A stretch of DNA of 64,000 nt from Aquatica leii (lineage: Eukaryota > Arthropoda > Insecta > Coleoptera > Lampyridae), in NCBI GenBank assembly GCA_035610365.1, contig CM069436.1, positions 90,335,912 to 90,399,911 of the forward strand. The letters are read 5' to 3'. The notes beneath the pieces are model-generated. The model made no database searches, was not told the origin of the DNA, and worked only from the letters and a program-made list of their open reading frames with translations. Below, one piece after another: positions 10,572 through 23,321 of this stretch. The translations under genes were made by a program, and so were the position numbers. Within the stretch, counting starts at the first letter, position 1, and each line of letters begins with the position of its first letter.

Positions 10572-12164
10572 CATAACAACCAGAGCGTTATGAGAGAGAG
10601 CGTCATATCGCCCTCTCATTAGGCTCACTTATTACTTACTCAAAAATAATACCTTAATTTAATTTTTTGTTTAGATTTAGATGGTACCTAGTTTTCTATT
10701 TTTTATTGTGCATATTTTTTTAAATAGTACTTAAGCAAATCTTTCACATTCATTGTAATTGTAAAATCAATTTGACAAATAAATAATTATATGCCATACT
10801 ATTTATTGTTCTAAAGTCCTATATATACTTGTAATTGCAATTGTACATTTTTAGTTATTTTAAATAAAGTAAAATCTTGTACTCACTATTAGGTGTATTG
10901 GATGGTATTTTAGTTGCATTTGGTAATGAGTTGGTACTACAGATATTGGTGTGTGCAGTTATTTTATTGTCATACTTATTTAATATAACATTTTCGAGAC
11001 AAAGACAAAGAAAAGTAACGCTCATTGTGGACACTCCGTTGGCCTATGTTAAAATTATGTATTACGTCCATATTATTATGCGTTACGTATGTCATATGCT
11101 TATACTCATTGTGAATGAGCACTTAAAAAGCATTGTGAGCATATATAGTACATTGCTTGTACTACATCCCACATGAACTACGTATCTGGTATGTATTTAT
11201 TATGTTTATGGTTATTGTCAATGAGGACTTAGTTTTTTGTTAATTTTTAAGTTTTAATTTATAAAATTTATAAACTTTAAAAACTCCTTCTTTTATACAG
11301 ATTATGTCTACAAGAAATAATACAGTATTGGTAAAATTATAAATATTTGTCTACAATTTTCAATTTGTTAGGAATTTGCATTGATTATTACTACTATTTA
11401 GAACTATTTCAATTAAAATTTAACAAACTACTTATATTAGTTATTTTATAACAATGCAGCCTTATTAGTTTGTTAAATTTGAAAGTTAATAACTAAGCTA
11501 TTTTAAACCACATCAAAATTAAATTAAAACGTAATAAAACTAAAATTATATTAATCAAATAATTATAATGGCGTACAATATTTAATAACAAACTTTTCAA
11601 TTACTTTCAATTCAATTCCAATTTTTCGGTAAATGAAAATATATTTTTGTAAATTTTTTTAAAGGAAGTTTAAATAGTACTGTTTTATATTTAAATTTAA
11701 AATAATAAGTATTTAGTCATTAGCGTGCAATAAATTTTATTTCTAATCTTGCAGTATCATCAAAATAGTTTTAGTGTACGAAATACCATTAACCCCTTCT
11801 TAAATGTTAAGTTTTTCTTACTTTATTTAGAACTTCCGTTTATTAGACTAAAGTAAGAAAAAGGTATATAAATCTTATATTTATATGTGAGTGATTATAC
11901 ATTATTAATTAATTTATTTCGTATTTGTGTAAAGAAACGAATAATGGATTTATTTCGTGCTATTTATCATTCTATGTTTGGTAAATTTTGTAATGTTTCT
12001 TGTTTTATTTCTTGCTGTGGTTTTTATTGTTAATTTATTAAGGTTTTTAATTTTTTTTAAATTTTTTATTATTAGTTACCAAAAAATTTGATTTTTATTT
12101 TTTTAAACTAGTATTGCATCAAACATTAGTTGGCCATATTACTGCAGATGTTTAGACATTACTT
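10572..12164. other. AT-rich interval, no gene recognised
   Basis: A 99-codon open frame at 10877-11176 encodes a hydrophobic peptide of no known family in a repetitive, codon-bias-free context, and I do not call it. The rest is A/T-rich with no end repeats that I can pair. Confidence 0.45.
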
Positions 12165-12400
12165 TGTTACGTGCAAAATTTTCATAACGTAATACCCTGT
12201 ATATTGAATTAAAATTAGATTCCGGTTTTGACGCCCTCTGCCAATCTTTCTGGTTACTGACATGTTGCGGAATTCATTTTCAAGCTGTCAAGTACCTAAG
12301 ATGGCCTGTGTCGTTTGAGTTGGTCTAAATTCAAAGATTTAATAGTACATCAACTGTACTGTCGCCACGCTTTGGCCACATGTTCCAATTTAATTAATTA
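12165..12400 (+). repeat. Element B 5' LTR fragment
   Basis: It begins TGTTACGTGCAAAATTTTC and shares with the copy at 14699 the blocks ATTAGATTCCGGTTTTGACG and CCACGCTTTGGCCACATG. It ends abruptly at the junction with pol sequence. Confidence 0.7.
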
Positions 12401-12565
12401 AGGTCTACCCGTCTACATAAGGATCGTACTATTTCTCCGGATGTAAAAGCCGCTGCTATTGCTTTTGCATCTCCTTCTTTAGTCGCTTCTAATTATTCTT
12501 GGTTGTCTCCTTCTTCTAATCGTTCTCTTCTCTTTCATCGGCGTCGCAAGCGTCGTAAGTGCTAG
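12401..12565 (+). pseudogene. Element B pol C-terminal tail
   Basis: A 54-codon open run ends at TAG 12563-12565 with a basic tail (RRRKRRKC). It aligns residue by residue with a minus-strand piece of element C at about 51.94-52.15 kb: STRLHKD in B, STRLHRD in C, then DVKAAAIAFAS in B and DVKTAVVAFVS in C. It is the tail of the polyprotein downstream of the integrase core. Everything upstream has been deleted. Confidence 0.6.
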
Positions 12566-14698
12566 TTCACTTTTTAGGCTTTCGACTTTTGACCTTTGCT
12601 ATTCTTTTGGTTCTTTTTTTTTCGGTTTTGGTGGTTCGAGTCTTTGAATACGTCGTCGGTATCTTGTTGGTTATAGTTTGGATGCTACCCAATTGTTCCT
12701 CTCGTATTGCTGTCATCGATTTTATTTTCTTTGCTTAAGTTTTTAGTACTTTCGTTTTGGTTTCTTTCATCTCCATCTTACTTCGGGACAGACTAACTTT
12801 CCGTCTGTATATATTTATATCCGCTTAGTCGGCCTTTTTGAATTGGTACGTCATCTATAGAATTCTCTCTTCTACTTTTGGATTTGGTTTTTTCTTTTCT
12901 TGAGTTTTCTATTCCGCTCCTCGGCATTAAAGTCTTGAAGTATACTTTCCAATTTGAGACAGCAATTGGTACGCATTCGTTCTATAGTTAATATTGATAT
13001 ATTTTCTCATCCATTTCTTGGTTTTTTCTCTTGTACCAGGGCGGTTGGTTGAGCACCGTAGGGTGCTCTCTCTTTTCCTACTTTTACGAGATGAAGAACA
13101 AATCAGGCATTAACATTTCTAATATTTTCTACTTTTTATTTATTTTTTCTTGGGCCTATCTATCTTTTCTATGTTCCAACCATTATTTTTTTCTTTGGTT
13201 CTCTTTGTGGTTCGCTTCTTAGGGCGGTTGGTTAGGCATGGAAAGGTTGGTCACTCCTTTTCGTTTCTCCTACAGAGAGAAAAACGAAACAGACACTTAC
13301 ATCTTGTTTTATCTTTCTCCGTCTGTCTCTTATCCTCCTTTCTTGTCTTCCTTACTTTTACTTTTTTGTTTGGTTTTTGAAGGTTTGCCTTTAAAACAAT
13401 TACCTTTTTTGCTGCTTTTTTTTTATCTTGGGTTGTTGCTTGAACACTTCCTTTTTCTTTTTAGTAATTTCCTTCTTCAGTTTTCACTGCAACTGTGTTT
13501 TTTTTTCTTTTCTTTCTCAGTTACTTTTCTTGCTGTATTGGGTTTAGTGGATTTTTGTTTTGTTGTTTTTAGTTTGGAACTTGGAATAGACTGCAACGTC
13601 GCTTCTGGTACTCCGCACTTCTGCTTAGTCGGCATTTTTGATGTTGTCAGTCCCCGATAGAATATTTCTTTTCTTTGGGTTTTTTTGCTCTTGGAATATT
13701 TTAATCCGTTCTTCGACATTTACGTTCTAATGTGTCATTCCAACACGACGAGCACTAACTCACGATGCTCAATTAGCAAGTAAAGCTTTTTGTTCTTTTT
13801 TGGCTCTTACTTCTTTTTCTTTCTTTCTTTTGGTTTTGTTTTGGGTTACGTGGTTTGGATTTCTTTTGGATTGGCACTCATTTAGTGTTAAGCTTTTGAG
13901 TGATTTTGTTGTTGTGACTCTTAGATTACTGATTTTTTTCTCTGCTTTTTTTGGTAGTCCGGCTTATGTCGACTTTTAATCAGAATCTTTTTATGCTTGA
14001 GATTTCTTCGTTGGTTTTTTTTGCTTAGATCTTTAGGGTCTGTTTGGTTTTTTTTTGGTGGAAGAATCTCATGTCGTCTGTTGACGACTTTTTGGGCACA
14101 ACTGCATTAGTTTTTCTTTTTGACTTTCTTCTAAATCGCGTATCACAATTGAACATCGGCTAGATACTTCGTTTTCTTTTACTTCTTTAGTTTAGTTAAC
14201 TTAGGGGACTTAAATTAAGGGTTGGATGTGCATTTGTGGGCTGGGGTTTCAAGGGATTCTAGGGCATTGTCCTTGACCGTGGTCTAAACATCTTTTTTTC
14301 GTGTATTTCTTCTTTTTTTCTTGGTTTGCTTAGTATTGTCTGTCAGTGAGGTCTATGGGTTTGCGTTGTTCTCTTGCTTACTAGCGTAACGACTGTTATC
14401 GACTTTCAACGAGTACTTGTTTTGATACTTCTTTTCTGTTGGTCGGAGTTTCTGGTTCTTGGGAGTATCAGTCCGCTTCATACGACTTTTGGACACATTT
14501 GGTTGTTGATGTTTAGCAAATTGGGAAAACCTCTTTCATCTACGTTTCTTCTTGGTTTGGGTGTTATTGTATTTTTGGGTTGGTTTTGGATTTTAGGGTT
14601 CTATACTTGGGGTATGCTTAAAATTTCTGTCTTTGTTTTAGCTTTTGTTTTGTTATCCCCGCTCCACGCTTTTATCTTGCTGGGGGGGGGGGGAATTC
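12566..14698 (+). other. Element B T-rich 3' non-coding interior and polypurine tract
   Basis: The region is strongly T-rich on this strand, so its open frames (13150-13660, 14374-14721) translate into hydrophobic low-complexity peptides. Homology to element A changes reading frame along its length, which argues against a conserved protein. The motif AGGGCGGTTGGTT occurs twice (near 13038 and 13222). The terminal G-run is the plus-strand primer site. Confidence 0.65.
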
Positions 14699-15033
14699 TG
14701 TTACGTGAAAAATTTTCATAACGTAATACTCTGTATATCGAATTAAAATTAGATTCCGGTTTTGACGCTCTCTGCCGATCTTTGTTGCGGAATTCATTTT
14801 GAAGCTGTCAACTACTTAAGGTGGTCTGTGTCGTGAATTGACCTAATCCAAAGATTTAATAGTACATCCATTGTGATGCACAGGAAATTATAAGTTAATT
14901 ACGAATTTATCGTAATTCATTCGGCACAGGGTAAGATATTTGCATCCAGTTTGTTAGGTTTTGTAGTTTCTTTATTAATTTGATAGCCGTTCCGCCACGC
15001 TTTGGCCACATGTTCCAATTTAACTAATTAAGT
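14699..15033 (+). repeat. Element B 3' LTR (minimum extent)
   Basis: It starts TGTTACGTG after the polypurine run. It carries about 100 bp (near 14873-14990) that are absent from the 5' copy. Homology with the truncated 5' LTR stops at 15033. Confidence 0.65.
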
Positions 15034-15726
15034 ACAAGGAGGAATAAACTTCGAGAAATAATTAAAGGCCTATTAATTATCAGCACCGAAAGGGAATGTC
15101 ACTTGATTGTGGGTAAGTTTATTTAAATATTTGTCGCTGTCCGAAAAGTCACTCACATAACTTTTGTTTATGTTAATTTCCGTAATTACGATTATTGTTG
15201 CAATACCAATAAGGTAATTTCATTAATCATTTTGTGTGTATCGTACGCTGTGTACAAACAATATTTATTATGAAATTTTCTTCGCTATTCACTTCGACTT
15301 AACCTATGTATTGTGTGTAGCCGATACTTCTGGCATGTATGAACTGAGAATTAGATATACTCTTGTTAATATTCTACGTTACTAAATTAAAGTTTTTATA
15401 CCTGTTAATCTTTCTTTTATGGTAAGATACCTTTTTCTTTTATTATCGTTACCGGAACATCAGAGTAACAAGGATTACGAACCTAAAACTTTGTTACAAG
15501 CTTGGACCGTCTGTCTTGATCAAGGCAGAAATGTTAATTATAAAAGATCTGGCGCCCTTAATTATTATTCACTTGGACCTCCCCTATCTCCGACTGTGTG
15601 AGTTAGCCGTGCAATGTTCGTAAGACCTAAAGCTTGTAACAAACATTCAGTTTTTAGGCAGCTTGAATATGACCTTTTCTGAGAAAATGGGGGATCTCGA
15701 CGCTCCAATAACGGTCATTGTGTTAA
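15034..15726. other. Possible continuation of element B LTR, no gene
   Basis: There is no coding family. A TGGCGCCC at about 15550 recalls the TGGCGCC found about 200 bp before the LTR end in related LTRs (element A, and the solo LTR at 43-44.9 kb), so the LTR may extend to about 15.7 kb. Confidence 0.35.
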
Positions 15727-16053
15727 TTATTTAAAAGAACCATCTAAAGTAAAGCTGCATTCATTACTAAAGCAGATTTGTTTTACAAAGTTTGGGTTTG
15801 CAGTAACTAAATCTTCACCAAGCTCTTGGACAATTTTTATTTTATAAGGATGGGACTGGGTTTTTGTCACTTTACAAACTGATAAATGCCTTTTCTTATT
15901 TACTACCAATCTCGCGTCTGTAAATTTTTGTACAAGCTCTGCAACGTATTTATCTGGATGCTTATCATTAAAAACCCGTGCTCTGGCTCTAGCACATTTG
16001 TTTTGAGAGCCATAATTAAAAAACATTTCATCTCTTTCAGCAACAAAGTACAC
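15727..16053 (-). pseudogene. IS630/Tc1/mariner-type transposase remnant
   Basis: The minus-strand frame begins YFVAERDEMFFNYGSQNKCA with the family's N-terminal pattern (N...A...VFNDKHPDK in place of RFPDRRHP). It then jumps, after an internal deletion, to HPYKIKIVQELGEDLVTANP and the first-acid block FSNECSF. As in the element at 8.0-10.6 kb, the catalytic Asp is Asn. The helix-turn-helix region and the second and third acidic residues are missing. No TIRs were found. Confidence 0.7.
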
Positions 16054-17440
16054 TATTTTTACAATACGTGTGCAGAGTTCTTTAAAACTGAATAATGGCC
16101 AATATCAATGCATAAAAAACAATTTTAATTTCAAAAAATACTTGATAGCAACAGAAAAAAATTCACCTTTTTTACCTAGCAAATTTTATCACAAAAGTGA
16201 CGTTTTCTTAAAAACTAATACAAGAAATACAAAACTGTTACACGTCCACGTTTGTTACTGTTGTCTTAGAATTTGTTCTTATGTTACATTAATTTATTTT
16301 TAATGTTATTTTATTGTTATGGTGGTTTAGACACGCCATTTTTTAATTTATTTCTGTAAGTAGCAATTATTGTAGTTTTTTAATTAACAATTTTTAATAA
16401 AACAGGAACCTGAAGAAGTGTTAATAATTTAAATGTTATAAGGACATTTCAGCTAGATTTAACTAACACCAGTTCTAATTTATTGTAAAATAATGTAAAG
16501 ATAATGACGTGGTGAATCATGAATTTAAGTTTTGTTAATTTATAAACACTTTCTTTCATTAAATTAAACAAAAAAACAACATGTGTACTTTTTTATGTAT
16601 TAAATTATATAAATAAATGAATTCTACTACTGTTATACAAACAAAATAATCCAATTATAAAAAATGTTCAAACAAATGTAAACATTTATATTTAATATAA
16701 AACATCATATCTACGTTCAACATCACTTCACACATATGTGCATTAGAAAGTTTTCCATTATGCATGTTTCGTACATAAAATCTTAGCGACATATAATCCA
16801 CCTTATCTCTATTTTCCTAATAAATATCACAGACTCGAAAAATGTGAAAAGTGGTGCATAAATATTCAAGCTCTAATAACAGCTTTTTGTTATAGGTTAC
16901 AGTTACTGTATTGTCAAACGTCAGAAAGTTGAAAAACATTTCTGAAAAAATTCAAGCGAAAAAATTAGTTATTTTAGCATTATTTAGTTTTTTAAAATTA
17001 TGTTTATGCGAATACTAAATTTCAGAAACAAGAATATTTAAAATGGATTTTTATAAGAAATAATTTGTTTTCTATAACGTAATGATTGTAATCAGATATA
17101 ATTTATAAAAATAAGCAATTTTTACAAGTGTTTAAAAAATTAAGATACGTTATTGTTAAAAATTTCTGATTTTAATTCTAACTTTTCTGTATTAAAATGA
17201 ATTATTTTGTATTAAGCTAATTTAGAATTTTTGTAATAAAAGTTACCCTTATAAATAAGTTACTATCAAATAAAATCAATTTATTAATACAAACATTTTA
17301 ATCATTTTGCGAATCAAAACAAAATGTATAATTTATGAATTAAAAAGATTAATCAATAGTGGTAGAAACGATTGCAATCATAGAATCGCGATTATTGTCC
17401 ACGATCAATGATCGCAATGATTCTAGGAAACTCACGAAAT
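16054..17440. other. AT-rich interval, no gene recognised
   Basis: Very A/T-rich with frequent stops in all frames. I see no transposon ends or coding motifs. Confidence 0.5.
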
Positions 17441-17454
17441 TGCTTTTTTCAAAG

Positions 17455-17715
17455 CAGCGTTCAGACATCTGGGTCCTATGAGAACAAAATCAATAGAAGG
17501 AGCTGAATATTTCGTTACATTTATTGACAACAGAACAAGATGAACTAAAATATATTTTTTTACATAAAAGAGATGTTAAAAACCTTTTTCAACATTTTAA
17601 AACTAGAGCTTAAAAACAAATTGACAAATAAATTAGGGTGCTACGTACTGATAGTTTGGAATATTTTAGAAAAAATTTAAATGTTTTCTACAAGACTGTG
17701 CTAGTAAACGTGAAT
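17455..17715 (+). pseudogene. Ty1/copia integrase core remnant
   Basis: Read through stops, the sequence gives GPMRTKSIEGAEYFVTFID followed by NRTR, the start of the copia integrase core with its first catalytic Asp. Then come KRDVKNLFQHFKTRA and LRTDSLEYF, the second catalytic Asp (normally RSDNGGEY/F). At least three stops interrupt it. No LTRs flank it. It is not close in wording to the copia element at 57.4-61.9 kb, so it is a separate and older insertion. Confidence 0.7.
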
Positions 17716-17734
17716 CAACGAAAACATATAAGTT

Positions 17735-17858
17735 GTTTTAAGTGCCACTTTAAATCTGCGTCAAAATTTTTGCGATTTTTTAATTTGGGAAGCAGGAAAA
17801 AATAATTTCAATTTTCCCCATGTTAAATCCCATGGGGTACCCCTAGCGTGGGACACAA
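17735..17858 (-). repeat. 124-bp dispersed repeat, copy 1
   Basis: This is a reverse-complement match (about 93% by eye) to 35141-35263. It contains the palindromic core CCCATGGGGTACCCC. No coding function was recognised. Confidence 0.8.
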
Positions 17859-19140
17859 GATATAGCAAAACAAAATGGAGATTTATATATGATTGATGAT
17901 CCTTTTTGGTTTGAAAACGATTGGCGATCGCAATCCCGATCATATTTAAAATGATCGTTCTTATCCATATTAATCAATATTTTCTTGATTATTACTTAGA
18001 ATTTATTGCAAGGTTTCAACTTTTTCAGTTTTATTTCTTATTTTTAGTAAATATTTTTTTTAATGCATAAAGTGAACATTTTTTGTTGAAGTATTAATAT
18101 GTATATTTAATATATCAAAATACTGCAACAGTCAACCAAAAATTTCAACAGCAATGAAACACGTGGCATGTAAAACATTTAATAGTTGCAGCTTATCTAA
18201 ATTATGAGTTATTAAAGAAAAAACTATTAAAATTAATGATACATTTTATGTTAATTGAATTTTGAAATGCATTGTTAATTTAAACAATCAACTATATTTA
18301 CAGGATTACCTACAACAAATAATACGCAGTATTGAGCGTCCAAATGTACGTTGAAGTGGTTAGGCCACAGAAAGATTAATTACTTATAGCTTCTAAATTG
18401 GGTCTTCACTTTACTCAGCTAAATCCTTAGGATTGCTTCTTGTTGTGTTATTTGAAGTGCGAGTTTAATCAGCAAAACGTGAATACTTTTCTTAAAACAA
18501 AAAAATAATAAATAAAAGGAAAAAGAAATGAGGTTTTCATTACAATTTACAATTATTTTAAATAAACATCTGTTATTAAGACATAAAGTTTGTTTAAACA
18601 TAATTGCAAAGAATTGATCATCTATCCGGGTAATTTTATGTGCATTAACACATTTACTGTACGACGTTGACTGTGTTTAAGACGGTATATTCTATATGAT
18701 TTTATTGGAAAATATTTTTGTGTATCAAACAAAAAAAATATGCAAGGTGGTGACTTGGAAAACGCAGCATTGGGATTTCAATGCTAAATCTTTATTTTGA
18801 ATTATTTACTTCTCTAATTATTTTAAAGAAAAAGTGTGAATCAATATTTTATTAAGAAGAAAAAATACTGCATCTATCCATACTATTTTTTAGAATTTTT
18901 CAGAACCTAAAAACTACAAAAAATAAACGATTATTAAGAAAAATTGATAACGCCATAGAATAAAACCAAACAAGTGCACTAAATTTTATTTACTTTATGA
19001 GTAATTATAAAACCATAAAACGAGTAATAAAAAATAAGATTTAATTTTTCTAATAAAAAAAATGCAAAAAATTACAGCAAAAATAGAAAGTCATACAAAC
19101 CACTATTCACTGCTAAACAATGGCTCAACCTGTCATAAAA
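17859..19140. other. AT-rich interval, no gene recognised
   Basis: No family motifs on either strand. The short minus-strand open run at 18419-18601 is low complexity. Confidence 0.5.
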
Positions 19141-19144
19141 TTGC

Positions 19145-19480
19145 TGTCTAACATTTTCTAATCAATATTGTGATATTTCGTCTTCTACAGTAAATCCTAG
19201 ATTTTAAATGTCCCCAAAAGAAAAAGATTGTTCAGCAAAAGATCGGGGGATCTAGCAGACCACTTAACTGCATAATTTGTACTAATGTGCATATCTCGGT
19301 TATTGTGTGTGATACAACCATCTATCTGGTACTAAATTTCTTGATTGTCTTTATCAACTTTGGACACCGTCGGAGCTATCACATATAAAACCATTAAACA
19401 GGGCCGAACTTAGAGCATTTATAGAATTATTATACTTTTCTAGAGCAATGTTTTTTGTACAGACACTCTTGACGAAATTG
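19145..19480 (-). pseudogene. Third IS630/Tc1/mariner-type transposase remnant
   Basis: The minus strand reads YQIDGCITHNNRD, the second-Asp block QQDGAPAH in decayed form. After a deletion it continues YAVKWSARSPDLLL, the third-Asp block (WPARSPDLTPLDF). A weak FNGFICD upstream matches the segment before the second Asp. Stops at several places show it is dead. The N-terminus was not found. Confidence 0.55.
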
Positions 19481-20369
19481 GCAAAATGTTGGATCTATTA
19501 AGCGGAAGATACAGGTTTAGGATGTATGCTGTACCAAGAAACAATCAAATCGAATACTCGAATACAAAGGAAAGAAATGTAACGAATCTACACATTGACA
19601 CATTGACTATTTTGTCAACTTAAGGGGGACTCGAATCTTAAAGACAACCATCCACGTTGCTACCATTTACTAGAAAATGATTATCCAATAGAAATTTACT
19701 CATTCACCTGAATTTACTCTTATTCAATAACGAAAACTTAGTATTTCTATGGTATGCAACCAACAATACACATACAAATTTTTATCATTTAAAATCAATT
19801 GTAAATTTAATAAATCATAGATATAACACTGTATTTAATTATGTACAAAACAGATATATGTGCAGATAAAAGTTTAACCTATTATTTATATTTTTGAATT
19901 ATACCCTATGTTGAAGCATTATAATTGAAATAAAAAATCAAAAGAAACTTCTGCAAATTCAACGTACGTCACTTCCCAGAAAGCTATCAATCAACAAATC
20001 AACTTAAATCTTAATTGCTTTCTTCAATATATATGGTTTACAAATATCATCATTGATGATGATGAATAAAAAAAAACTAATACTACTATTCAACTTACTT
20101 TACAAATGTTACTAATTAATGTAATAATTGATTAAATTATTTCTTTAGTTACTACTTGTAAATCAACTAGCATCAAACTAAACTGAACGAATAAATTATA
20201 ATTAAACAAGCATTTATATTTACAATTTTCGAGAGTTGAGCTCTCGACCTTCTTGAAATTTTTAAATTAAGAATGAAATTATCTGACCTGAAACTTGACG
20301 AGGTTTTAGGTCGTTACTTCCACATGACAGGCCTAGTTAGATTAACTAACCTGGACCAACTACGATAAC
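19481..20369. other. AT-rich interval, no gene recognised
   Basis: Nothing beyond a short hairpin, CGAGAGTTGAGCTCTCG, near 20230. Confidence 0.5.
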
Positions 20370-20615
20370 GATAGCAAAACCAATTTCCAACGACTACTGC
20401 AGAGGCTAGTTTCTAGCGACAACTGCGATAACTTGATATGACAATTTGCTACGGTGAGCTTCTAACGACAACTGCAATAATTTGATACAACAAATTGCAA
20501 CGGTTAGCTTCTAACGACAACTGCAAAGATTATTTCCAAACAACTAACGCAAAAGTTAACTTCTTCATGACAAGTTTTAAAGCTTAACTCCTAACAACGA
20601 TTGCAACCCAATTAA
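20370..20615 (+). repeat. Degenerate ~49-bp tandem repeat
   Basis: Successive units share CTTCTAACGACAACTGCAA followed by a variable A/T part and a TTGC(A/T)ACGG(T/C)TAG-like end. Two units (near 20410 and 20459) are best preserved. At least four degraded copies follow or precede them. It may be a decayed minisatellite or internal promoter repeats of an unrecognised element. Confidence 0.6.
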
Positions 20616-22755
20616 GCAATCCCAACCATCGGTAATGTTAAAGGATATGTCCTTCCAATTGTAATATAAAGCCATTCGACAAGCGAAATATGCTTCCCAA
20701 TAATCCACGTGCATCGAGACTGAGGTTAGGTCTATTCTCGAATAATTTACAACATTTCAAATAGATCCCCCAGAAAAGCTACGGAAAATCAATATTTTAA
20801 ATATTACCTATTTAGATGATCAATTATTTACCTATTTATACAAATAAATAGCTTAAGACTACATGCTTAACTTTTAGCAGCATGTGACGGATTAAATAAA
20901 CGACGTATTGTCAATAATGAAAACTTTTACGAACAAAAATAACTAACAGTTTTTTTTTACTACCAACTAACTAATTTCTAACTAGAATAACTAAATGAAA
21001 TAACATCAAATAAAATAAAATAAAACAGCTTGGTGAGCGACCAACTGGCACAATATACCTAAGAAACCGGCCAAATTTGGAATTAAAGTTATGTGTATGT
21101 GCAATGCTCGTACGTAATATTTATGCAACGCATTTCACATTTGTTTACACCGCTATAAAAAATCAAAAGCTGTATTTCTTCTTTCTATTTACGTCACACT
21201 GCGCGGCAGTTCGTAATTGACGTGTAGAACATTTAAGGTGGGTTTAATTAATTTTTCTTATTGAAATTGGGCGTCATCTAGTCTTTTCTTTTTTTTTTAT
21301 TACCCGGACTAGAACAGGGTTTTTCTTCCTTACTGGAATAAATATTCTAATTGATTGTTTCCATCTTTATTAACTTAAATAACATTTGGCTATCACAGTT
21401 ATCTCCGGTAAGAACCTAAAATAAAGATTTTCATTGCCGCACATGCAAGAATATATCTTCCCAGTTATGGTGAACTGGGAAGAGAGATTAAATCTTTCTG
21501 CAAAATACTCTTTAATTGTCGCAAATTTTTAGTATTCTCTTCCACACCGACTTCCTCGAGAATCAAAGAAAGAAGTGATAATTCTAAAATTTCCCAAAAC
21601 TAGATAAGATTTTTAACCTGCGCGTGATTTATTACTATATATTAATATTTAAAGAGAAAGTTGGGTTGCCTAAACTACATATAAAATTAAAAATAATTTG
21701 CTTATATTTAAACTTAAATTAAATCTATAATCTGAATAATTACAAAGCATACTAATGTATCTGTACCAATAAGCAACGTTCTTTGGTTTGTAACCACAAT
21801 TACAAAAACAAACAATACGTCACTGCCGACAATTGGTTTTGCTCCAAAGAATTATTATACATTATATTTTTAATAAAAATACCTTTTCTTAATTTTTTGT
21901 TTTGGGGTTCACGCGGACCCTCTAGCATTTTTGAGGGTGCCGATTTCACATACGTTAAAGGTTAACAAGGTATCGACACTGTAACAATAAATTGTTTTTA
22001 TAAGATTATAATTTAATACGGAGTAAAAGTATACATAAATACTTATAAAAACTGCATTAACATGAGCATAAATTGTTGTATCCGAGCGATTGGTCGCGTT
22101 ATCCGCTTCCAGTAGCACTGTTAGCCTTTCGGCCTTAAGCACTCGAAACATAATTAAATGCAATTATTATCACACAGTTTATTCATCACCGTACACATGT
22201 TCCGTACATAATAAAAATAAGAATACAATTCCAAAAAAGGCATTTACATTACAAGTGTATATTTATAACTGAACTAATATTTTAAAGTTTTTCGTACTGT
22301 GAATTGTTATACGCGCACGTGTTTGATAACATAAGTACGTTGCGCGTATAACAATTCTCGCAAAGCAGTTGCCCAGCTCGCAGATATAATATAAATAAAC
22401 ATATATTAGGCATGTTCGGAAGAAACATCTCTGTATTTTGCAACTATCAATGGCTGCTATAAAATATTTTTTGAATTGTTTGGACCTGGAACGTAACATT
22501 ATTCTGGCGTGAAATATTAGTCAGCATTATTTATTGTTGCTACTGAACTGATTTACATATTGTCCTGTCTCGTATTTTTCTCTGTTTGTTGCCAGTTGTC
22601 CTACTCTGTCAAGTATTAAAATTTTGGTTTACTACTAGACTAGATAATCCTTCTGCATCATTAATCTATATTTAATACTTTTTTTAGGAATATAATATAT
22701 CTTAGGTATGTTCTAAGTAAAACTTGTCTATGACAATTAAGTTTGACCATATAAA
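20616..22755. other. AT-rich interval, no gene recognised
   Basis: Scattered short open frames (21783-21965, 21909-22163, 22263-22499) have no family resemblance. The stretch near 21130-21260 is less A/T-rich and has a TATAAAA, but no initiator or ORF follows. Confidence 0.45.
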
Positions 22756-23321
22756 CGTACAATATCTTATTCTTAAATTAAATAATTTTGAGCAACATGT
22801 CTTAATTGAAGACCAGGATGTGATTGGAATTACAGAAACCTAGATAAGTTTGGCGTTTGACACTGCTTTACTGGCAACTCCAAGATAACGTGTCTTTCAC
22901 TTACAAAAACCAACAAGAGGTAGGGGAGTTAGTAATTATTTTAGAAACAGTATATATACTTAATTAAGTTTTAAAACTATTTCATAGTGGTTAGAGTGTG
23001 TTTAGGTTTGCATTATAGTCAATGACATTACTATTGTTGTGAGAGCAGTCTATCGACCAGAAAATAACTTTATTAAGTTTTTGAAAAATTTTGATGACAT
23101 CTGTTTTAGATTGTTCTATGCAACGGAAGACTTTATTTTAATGTTGATGCAATAACTGTTACTGATAGCTGGCTTTTAAAAATGAACAATTTATTATAAT
23201 CCCATAAACTAAAATAAACTATTTCAGAACTGATTTAAATTTCAAATTACTCTCAAATCTCAACTTTAATTGATTATATAATTACACTTAAGGAATCACC
23301 CAACTACATAATTTGACATAT
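22756..23321 (+). pseudogene. LINE (non-LTR) endonuclease fragment, left half
   Basis: Translation with frame changes gives EDQDVIGITET then a stop where Trp is expected: the catalytic Glu block of AP-type LINE endonucleases (IxETW). Further on come AVYRPENNFIKFLKNFDDI, the RPP-N...F...FDDI block, and a decayed GDFN-like stretch. The fragment is cut at 23321 by Ty3/gypsy element A and resumes after 31980. Clade (CR1/Jockey-like) is a guess. Confidence 0.7.

Larger units (their letters stand above)
12165..15033 (+). mobile_element. Ty3/gypsy relative (element B), internally deleted
   Basis: A pair of diverged direct repeats starts with TGTTACGTG at 12165 and 14699. A G-tract polypurine run (14682-14694) sits just before the second copy, which places it as the 3' LTR. 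The first LTR is truncated near 12400, where it joins directly to the last codons of pol. The remaining interior (12566-14690) is T-rich and non-coding. It is clearly homologous to the 3' non-coding region of intact element A and of element C, for example the block GGGTTTCAAGGGATT... with GTGGTCTAAA downstream. The right limit of the 3' LTR is uncertain and may run to about 15.7 kb. Confidence 0.75.

Noticed and set aside
10877..11176. 99-codon open frame
   Set aside because: Hydrophobic, no recognisable motif, and no promoter or homology; likely chance.
13150..13660. Hydrophobic open frames that could pass for an env-like membrane protein
   Set aside because: They are translations of T-rich DNA. 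Homology to element A hops between frames, and no signal peptide or cleavage motif is present.
21130..21260. Promoter with TATAAAA near a less AT-rich stretch
   Set aside because: No initiator at the right distance and no gene downstream.
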